A stretch of 6,720 nucleotides of DNA from Microbacteriaceae bacterium. GTDB lineage: Bacteria; Actinomycetota; Actinomycetes; Actinomycetales; Microbacteriaceae. Under the pieces are notes generated by a model. It made no database searches, was not told the origin of the DNA, and was given only the letters and a program-made list of their open reading frames with translations. Within the stretch, counting starts at the first letter, position 1, and each line of letters starts with the position of its first letter. The DNA lies in contig JAODAY010000265.1 of NCBI GenBank assembly GCA_025463665.1, forward strand, positions 1-6,720. The letters are read 5' to 3'. Positions 1 through 6,720 of the stretch are shown here, piece by piece. The position numbers and the translations under genes are program-made.

Positions 1-3294
<3,294 letters not shown>

Positions 3295-3298
<4 letters not shown>

Positions 3299-4017
3299 AC
3301 GCCCGGTCCGCCGGGCGGTCTGCCGGGTCTGCGCGGCCTGGCGGGTCTGCGCGTTCCGGCGGCTCCGCCCGCGACGCCCAGCCGCCGAAGCTGACTTTCA
3401 GCGCGCCCGGCGCGGTCACTGACGCCGACGCGACGCTGCTGCGTTCGAGCGACGAACGCGACGGGGAGCGCTTCGCCGACGCCGACCTGTCGGAGTACGA
3501 CCTCAGTGGTGTCTCGTTTCTGCAGTGCGAGCTCGACGCGGTGACCCTCACCGACACGCAACTGCGCGGTGCCCGCTTCGTCGACACTCTCGTCACTGCA
3601 TCGTTCGCGCCGACCCTCCTCGCCGGCCGCACGATCTGGCGCGACGTGCTCGTGCAGAACCCTCGCTGGGGCTCCGCCGAAATGTTCGACGCCGAGCTCA
3701 ACTCGGTGCACATTCGCGGCGGCAAGATCGACTACCTCAACCTGCGGAATTCGCGGCTGACCAACGTGCTGATCGAGGACTGCGCACTCGGCGAACTCGA
3801 TCTGGGCGGCATCCGGGCGACGCGTGTCGCCATTCGCAATTGCCGCATCGGCACGCTGGATGTCACGCGCGCGACCTGCTCGAACGTCGATCTGCGCTCG
3901 AGCGAGTTCTCGGCGATCAACGGTCTCGAGGGTCTGCGCGGAGTGACAATCGACGACGGCCAGCTGTCGCTGCTCGCGCCGGTGCTCGCCCAGCACCTGG
4001 GGCTGATCGTCGAGTAG
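3295..4017 (+). CDS. Pentapeptide-repeat protein coupled to mfd
   Basis: This 240-residue protein shows A(D/N)LXX-type pentapeptide repeats, which fold as a right-handed beta helix. One block spans about residues 60-100 (ADADL, SEYDL, SGVSF, LQCEL, DAVTL, TDTQL, RGARF) and a more degenerate block spans about 125-215 (including YLNLR, ELDLG, NVDLR). No signal peptide or membrane segment is visible, so it is probably cytoplasmic. The chosen start is GTG at 3295, whose GTGA overlaps the mfd TGA; this is a classic coupling junction and only a weak GAG-rich stretch precedes it. ATG 3232 lies well inside mfd and would add unlikely sequence. The first 30 residues are a Gly/Ser/Arg repeat. The gene ends in two consecutive TAG codons. 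Some family members (MfpA, Qnr) mimic DNA and bind gyrase; nothing here shows that function. Family call firm, role unknown. Confidence 0.88.
3304..3378 (+). repeat. In-frame tandem repeats encoding RSAG / GSAR-x-G
   Basis: Two 12-base units (RSAG, 3304-3327) run into three 18-base units (GSARPG 3325-3342, GSARSG 3343-3360, and a diverged GSARDA 3361-3378). They share a GGGTCTGCGCG-like core. Unit lengths are multiples of three, so gain or loss of a unit would keep the frame. The segment encodes the disordered, Arg-rich N-terminus of the pentapeptide-repeat protein. Its first bases also form a small hairpin (GCCCGG, four-base loop, CCGGGC at 3301-3316) just after the mfd stop. Confidence 0.75.
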
Positions 4018-4020
4018 TAG

Positions 4021-4075
4021 AGGCGGCGCCGCCTGCTCTGCACGACGCGCGGCCGCGGGCGACGAATCGCCGCGG
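4021..4075. terminator. GC-rich dyads between convergent genes, possible bidirectional terminator
   Basis: The 109-base gap between the convergent pentapeptide and DUF4232 genes holds a perfect 14-base palindrome at 4021-4034 (AGGCGGCGCCGCCT). It also holds a stronger hairpin at 4053-4075: CCGCGG, one bulged G, CGA, loop CGAA, TCG, CCGCGG. Neither is followed by a T-run on either strand, so neither is a classic intrinsic terminator. Stable stems without U-tracts can act as terminators in high-GC actinobacteria, and position favours that reading. The remainder, to 4126, shows nothing else convincing. Confidence 0.35.
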
Positions 4076-4126
4076 AAAGTCCATGAGACCGCGGGAGCCC
4101 CGGGAAGCCGAGGGTGTCCAGTGCAG

Positions 4127-5236
4127 CTACCCGAGCAACTCCCACGCGGTCGCGACGGCGGTCGAGTTCTGCGTCACATCCAGCTCTTCGGGAACGCTCG
4201 TGCGTTCGGCACCCGGGTACGGCGCGACGTATACGGTCATGGTGCCGCCGCCACCCGCCGTGGAGTTGGCGTTCCAGCCGAGCGCCGCGATCGCGCCGGC
4301 ACCGGGCTCGAGTGTGATCGGCGTGGCGCCGGCGTCCTCGGTCATGAACGAGCCGCCGCGGTAGAGCACCACCCCGAGGTCGCCGGTCTCCGGGTTGCCG
4401 AAGGCGACGTCGGGGTATCCGTTGAGCACGCAGCCCGTGTCAGACATGTTCGTCGCCCCGATCGTGAGCATGCGATGCCCGGTGGCGGCGTCCCCGCCGA
4501 GGGACACGATCGACAGTTGGTCGCTGCGGCACCACGACGGGTCGATCTGGAACTCACCCGGGGCGACGGACGCCGGCGGCGGCGGCGTGTACACGGGCTG
4601 CGGTTCGGCGGTGGGTTCCGGCGCGCCGACCTGCGCCGTCGCACCCAGCCCGACCGGAACGGACACGATCAGCGCCAGCGCCACCACCGCGCCGCCGATG
4701 ACGAAGGCCGCCCGACCGCGTCGTGGTGCGGGTGTGGCAGTGGCATCCGCTCGCCGTCTGCTCGCGACGATGAGAGCGAGCGTTGCCGGGAGCCAGCCCC
4801 AGACGATGCCCCAGTATCCGCCGCTGAGAACGACGTCGCGCACCCCGTCGAAGATGCCCGCCAGCCGTATCGGCGGCCAGTTGGCGATGAGCGCGCCCAC
4901 CGCAAACACGACCGACGTGAGAAACGACGCGGCGATCGAGGCGAACCACACGGTGAGAAACGCCGGTCGACGGATGCCTCGGCTCGCCGCCGCAACAATG
5001 CCACCCATGACCGCCGCAAACGTGAGCCCGCACAGCGCGAAGACGACCACCGGCCACGGTGCCGCCAGACTCACCATGAAGTACGGAATGCTCGCCGGCA
5101 CCACCAGTGCCGCAAACGACCCCGGAATGTCGCTGTTCGTCGTGAGCCAGGCGAATACGACGTTGCTCATGACCCAGAGCACCGCCGCGGACGAGACCGC
5201 GACCGCAAGCGGCGCGCTGAGGCGAGGGAAGCTCAT
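4127..5236 (-). CDS. Polytopic membrane protein with C-terminal DUF4232-like domain
   Basis: This 369-residue protein has two parts. Residues 1-200 contain about six hydrophobic helices (near 9-30, 40-59, 62-84, 92-118, 137-158 and 176-198). After a Pro/Ala/Thr-rich linker (about 204-226), residues 230-369 resemble DUF4232: W235-C236 start, GHR at 253-255, Asn263, C269, then GYP at 273-275. DUF4232 has no assigned biochemical function and is usually found in secreted or lipoprotein-type actinobacterial proteins. Basic clusters at 86-90 and 160-175 suggest an outside N-terminus and an extracellular DUF4232 domain, where C236 and C269 could form a disulfide; this topology is inferred. The ATG at 5236 has no Shine-Dalgarno but sits six bases after a -10 box, suggesting leaderless translation. 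It is separated from the upstream operon by a terminator. The helical part was not recognised as a named family. Confidence 0.85.
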   Translation of the reverse strand: MSFPRLSAPLAVAVSSAAVLWVMSNVVFAWLTTNSDIPGSFAALVVPASIPYFMVSLAAPWPVVVFALCGLTFAAVMGGIVAAASRGIRRPAFLTVWFASIAASFLTSVVFAVGALIANWPPIRLAGIFDGVRDVVLSGGYWGIVWGWLPATLALIVASRRRADATATPAPRRGRAAFVIGGAVVALALIVSVPVGLGATAQVGAPEPTAEPQPVYTPPPPASVAPGEFQIDPSWCRSDQLSIVSLGGDAATGHRMLTIGATNMSDTGCVLNGYPDVAFGNPETGDLGVVLYRGGSFMTEDAGATPITLEPGAGAIAALGWNANSTAGGGGTMTVYVAPYPGAERTSVPEELDVTQNSTAVATAWELLG

Positions 5237-5242
5237 AGCGCC

Positions 5243-5248
5243 AGTCTA
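5243..5248 (-). promoter_or_regulatory. -10 box of a leaderless promoter for the DUF4232 gene
   Basis: On the minus strand TAGACT is followed by GGCGCT and then ATG. With the last T of TANNNT at -7, +1 falls on the A of the start codon. There is no purine-rich ribosome binding site upstream of the ATG, which fits a leaderless mRNA, common in actinobacteria. A -35 hexamer at the usual 17-18 base spacing (about 5266-5272) is poor (GTCGGC or TGTCGG) and lies within a dyad. Confidence 0.55.
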
Positions 5249-5260
5249 CGGCGCGGCCAA

Positions 5261-5302
5261 TTTTCGCCGACACGGCCGAACATGCGGCCGCGCCGGCGAA
5301 AA
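5261..5302. repeat. Large inverted repeat overlapping the DUF4232-gene promoter
   Basis: Perfect nine-base outer arms TTTTCGCCG (5261-5269) and CGGCGAAAA (5294-5302) enclose a second perfect pair, CGGCCG (5273-5278) and CGGCCG (5285-5290), around a six-base loop. A three-by-three internal loop separates them. The T and A runs are arranged opposite to an intrinsic terminator (T on the 5' side, A on the 3' side). The left arm covers the expected -35 position of the DUF4232 promoter, so it could be an operator dyad; a structural or termination role is the alternative. Confidence 0.6.
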
Positions 5303-5332
5303 ACCGCGCGGCGCCCTGAGCCACTGCCGCGC
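5299..5332 (-). terminator. Intrinsic terminator of the arsR-SRPBCC operon
   Basis: Immediately after the SRPBCC stop codon, the minus strand reads GCGCGGC, a 13-base loop, then GCCGCGC, then GG and TTTTT. This is a seven-pair GC stem followed by a U-run, as expected for Rho-independent termination. An alternative stem, CTGAGC/GCTCAG (5316-5321 and 5331-5336), competes in the loop and stop-codon area. The U-run is also the 5' arm of the next inverted repeat, so the two structures cannot both form fully in a read-through RNA. Confidence 0.6.
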
Positions 5333-5818
5333 TCAGCCGAGCCCGGGCAGCAACTCCTCCAGGCGTTCCATCGACTCGCGCATGCCGCTCTCCATGTCCA
5401 TCTGCAGGGCGCCGTCGCGCGCCTCCACCGACGGGTACACCGAGTGGCCGGTGAACCGGGTGCGGCCTCCGAGATCCTCGTAAGTGCCGTACTCGAGGGT
5501 GACGAAGCCGGGCATGCCCTCGAATTCGAAGGTCTGGATCGTGCGCAGGCCCGGTTCCACGGTGTGGAAGATGCCGCGGAACGCGAACTCGTTGCCGTCT
5601 GCGTCGGTCTGCACGTAGCGGTAGTTGCCGCCGGGCCGCAGGTCGTACGCGTCGATGCGCGTGTCCAGCCCGCGCGGACCCATCCACTTCGGGATCAGCT
5701 CGGGATCGGTCGAGGCGCGGTACACCACCTGGGGTGTGGCATCGAACTCCCGCACCATGTCGATGAAGGGGGTGCCGGGTTGTGCCGTGATGGTCGTCTG
5801 GTTCTTTGTCGTGGTCAT
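5333..5818 (-). CDS. AHSA1/SRPBCC-domain protein
   Basis: This 161-residue protein belongs to the AHSA1-like branch of the SRPBCC (START-like, helix-grip) fold. It shows the usual landmarks: an opening VREFDATPQVVYRASTDPELIPKWMGP segment (about residues 22-48), RPGGNYRYV, the FRGIFHTVEP strand pair, and the closing GMRESMERLEELL helix. The fold forms a hydrophobic pocket for small ligands; no catalytic residues can be assigned and no signal peptide is seen. The ATG at 5818 is chosen because its ATGA overlaps the ArsR stop and it has AGGAG sequences just upstream; the longer open frame to 5947 runs antisense-like through arsR in another frame and is basic junk. It is the second gene of the ArsR operon, a very common pairing, so its expression should be controlled by the repressor. 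Ligand unknown. Confidence 0.93.
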   Translation of the reverse strand: MTTTKNQTTITAQPGTPFIDMVREFDATPQVVYRASTDPELIPKWMGPRGLDTRIDAYDLRPGGNYRYVQTDADGNEFAFRGIFHTVEPGLRTIQTFEFEGMPGFVTLEYGTYEDLGGRTRFTGHSVYPSVEARDGALQMDMESGMRESMERLEELLPGLG

Positions 5819-6174
5819 TTCTCCTGCTCCTGTGTCTCTATCTCTTCGAGTACGGCGTCGAGGCGGCGGAACCGCCGCTCGGCTTCGAGACGGTAGGTGT
5901 CGATCCATCCGGTGAGCGACTCGAGGGCCGCCGGCGCGAGGTGGCACGGGCGACGCTGCCCATCGCGTGTACGCGTGATGAGCCCGGCGGCCTCGAGCAC
6001 CTGAATGTGGCGCGACACCGCCTGTTTGGTGATCGCGAACGGCTCGGCCAGGTCGTTCACCGTCGCTGCGCCCCTCGAGAGTCGCGCGACAAGCGCACGA
6101 CGCACCGGGTCGGCGAGTGCCAGGAACGCTCGGTCGAGCTGTTCGTCAGCCTCTGTCGCAAGTGACACATTCAA
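5815..6174 (-). CDS. ArsR-family winged-helix repressor
   Basis: This 119-residue protein has the ArsR/SmtB winged-helix layout: the LADPVRRALVARL helix (about residues 20-32), a helix-turn-helix with recognition helix around TKQAVSRHIQVLEAAGLI (49-66), a wing with TRDGQRR (69-75), and a long C-terminal helix rich in Arg and Glu. Only one cysteine (C77) is present and the metal-binding ELCVCDL-type motif is absent, so it is unlikely to be a classic arsenic or zinc sensor. The start is TTG at 6174, preceded five bases away by an AAAGAG ribosome site (6180-6185); GTG at 6168 would shorten it by two residues and remains possible. It overlaps the SRPBCC gene by four bases. A promoter and palindrome upstream suggest autorepression. 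Partner and effector are unknown; the ArsR call itself is firm. Confidence 0.93.
   Translation of the reverse strand: MNVSLATEADEQLDRAFLALADPVRRALVARLSRGAATVNDLAEPFAITKQAVSRHIQVLEAAGLITRTRDGQRRPCHLAPAALESLTGWIDTYRLEAERRFRRLDAVLEEIETQEQEK
5821..5831 (-). promoter_or_regulatory. Duplicated Shine-Dalgarno for the SRPBCC gene
   Basis: Two AGGAG motifs stand in a row at the end of arsR. One (5827-5831) is eight bases before the ATG, close to ideal spacing; the other (5821-5825) is two bases away and too near to act. The well-spaced copy supports ATG 5818 as the start and allows initiation in addition to coupling through the ATGA overlap. Confidence 0.7.
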
Positions 6175-6183
6175 CCAATCTCT

Positions 6184-6205
6184 TTATCAACCGTTGTGTT
6201 GACAA
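6184..6205. promoter_or_regulatory. Candidate ArsR operator palindrome
   Basis: TTATCAAC, six bases, then GTTGACAA form an inverted repeat matching at seven of eight positions per arm. It covers the predicted transcription start of the arsR operon (about 6201), an ideal place for a repressor. A further TCAACCAAT half-site-like copy lies at 6171-6179 over the TTG start. Binding by this ArsR is inferred from position and symmetry, not seen directly. Confidence 0.55.
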
Positions 6206-6207
6206 TC

Positions 6208-6236
6208 AAGCTAGCGGATGCCGCGTGGCCGGTCAA
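6208..6236 (-). promoter_or_regulatory. Sigma-A-type promoter of the arsR operon
   Basis: On the minus strand TTGACC (6236-6231, five of six matches to TTGACA), a 17-base spacer, and TAGCTT (6213-6208, TANNNT) form a good housekeeping promoter. The predicted start is near 6201, giving a leader of about 27 bases that includes the AAAGAG ribosome site. A weaker alternative is TTGATT (6209-6204) with GATAAA (6188-6183), spaced by only 15 bases. Confidence 0.6.
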
Positions 6237-6259
6237 TCCCCCTGCGAAGTTCCTCTGGC

Positions 6260-6265
6260 TACACT
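6260..6265 (+). promoter_or_regulatory. -10 box of a leaderless promoter for the 6272 gene
   Basis: TACACT is followed by TCGACT and then ATG, the same TANNNT-six-ATG geometry as upstream of the DUF4232 gene. No ribosome binding site precedes the ATG. The -35 region (around 6237-6242, pyrimidine-rich) does not match consensus, so promoter strength is uncertain. Confidence 0.5.
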
Positions 6266-6271
6266 TCGACT

Positions 6272-6720
6272 ATGAACGACATCGATGCGGATGCCGTGCC
6301 CGCGGACCCCGGTGCGGGCCCGAGTGCGGCCGCCGAGCTCGAGCGGCTCCGCCGTCTCGCCTTCGGCCGCACCACCACTGATGCCGACGAGGTCGCCGCA
6401 GCCGAGGCTCGCCTGATCCTCGCGCAATGGCAGGCGGAGCGTGCAGCCGAGGCCGCGCGGGCCGAGTCCGAGGGTGAAGCGCTCGCTGCGGGGGAGCAGT
6501 CGTCGCTCGGCACGGGCGAGCCGCCGCTCGCCACGCCAGACCCGGGCGCACCCACGACGGCGGAGCAGGTGCATCCGCTCGCCGAAGACGAGCACCCGAC
6601 GCGGGCGAGGCGGCGCTGGCGGGAGTGGATGGCACCGGCGGCTGTCGGCCTCCTCGTCGGCGCCGTCGCGGTCGGTGCGGTGTCGATTGCGATGGGGCCA
6701 GCGTCGTCACACGCGGCGGG
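6272..6720 (+). CDS. Membrane protein of unknown function (3' end outside window)
   Basis: The frame opened by ATG 6272 stays open to the window end (149 full codons). It begins MNDIDADAVPADPGAGP, then an Ala/Glu/Arg-rich helical stretch (about residues 20-70) containing LERLRRLAFGRTTTDADEV. A Gly/Pro/Thr-rich linker (75-110), a basic patch RARRRWREW (111-119) and a hydrophobic segment (about 121-142, probably one membrane helix) follow. The basic patch before the helix suggests an inside N-terminus. Similar acidic, Ala-rich N-termini with an RLAxGR-like motif before a membrane helix are familiar in hypothetical proteins of Microbacteriaceae, but no named family was recognised. Codon use matches its neighbours: G/C at most third positions and good coding rhythm. 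It diverges from arsR across a 97-base gap, so the ArsR palindrome might also affect it; this is speculation. Start supported by the -10 geometry. Confidence 0.75.
   Translation, partial: MNDIDADAVPADPGAGPSAAAELERLRRLAFGRTTTDADEVAAAEARLILAQWQAERAAEAARAESEGEALAAGEQSSLGTGEPPLATPDPGAPTTAEQVHPLAEDEHPTRARRRWREWMAPAAVGLLVGAVAVGAVSIAMGPASSHAA

Noticed and set aside
4066..4090. CGGAAAGTCC string resembling the conserved GGAAAGTCC of bacterial RNase P RNA
   Set aside because: Only this short string matches; the remaining conserved regions are absent and the gap is about 110 bases, far too short for rnpB.
4121..5896. A 591-codon plus-strand open frame
   Set aside because: It is antisense to three genes with clear membrane or SRPBCC features, is full of Arg, and crosses the intergenic gap and terminator.
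5819..5947. N-terminal extension of the SRPBCC protein to 5947
   Set aside because: The extension overlaps arsR and is Arg/Pro-rich, while ATG 5818 has both an ATGA overlap and a well-spaced AGGAG.

Overview
This is a GC-rich window (roughly two thirds G+C by eye, with strong G/C preference at third codon positions). Its start codons, TANNNT-type -10 boxes and gene families point to a high-GC actinobacterium, most likely Microbacteriaceae. That placement is inferred from general resemblance, not from a search. No rRNA, tRNA, CRISPR array, insertion sequence or phage gene was seen. The region reads as ordinary chromosome.

Layout, left to right. (1) Positions 1-3298, plus strand: most of mfd, the transcription-repair coupling factor, missing about its first hundred codons at the window edge. 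(2) Positions 3295-4017, plus strand: a pentapeptide-repeat protein whose GTG start overlaps the mfd stop in a GTGA tetranucleotide, so the two are probably translationally coupled. Its N-terminus carries a tandem Gly-Ser-Ala-Arg repeat. (3) Positions 4018-4126: a short gap between convergent genes with two GC-rich dyads. (4) Positions 4127-5236, minus strand: a six-helix membrane protein ending in a DUF4232-like domain, apparently read from a leaderless transcript. (5) Positions 5237-5332: a gap holding an intrinsic terminator for the upstream operon and a large dyad that runs into the promoter of gene 4. (6) Positions 5333-6174, minus strand: a two-gene operon of an ArsR-family repressor (first) and an AHSA1/SRPBCC-domain protein (second), with ATGA overlap. 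(7) Positions 6175-6271: a divergent promoter region with a good sigma-A-type promoter and an overlapping palindrome that is a candidate operator for the ArsR repressor. (8) Position 6272 to the window edge, plus strand: the start of a membrane protein of unknown function, again probably leaderless.

How the parts may work together. The mfd/pentapeptide pair looks like one transcription unit linked to DNA repair, though the role of the second protein is unknown. The ArsR/SRPBCC pair is a familiar self-regulated cassette: the repressor probably binds the palindrome at its own transcription start, and the SRPBCC protein offers a small-molecule binding fold. The two membrane-protein genes share the same promoter geometry (TANNNT, six bases, ATG). 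No wholly new system is evident. The points most worth a second look are the mfd-coupled pentapeptide protein, the dyad over the DUF4232-gene promoter, the ArsR operator, and a nine-base word (CGGATGCCG or its complement) that recurs five times in different genes and frames.
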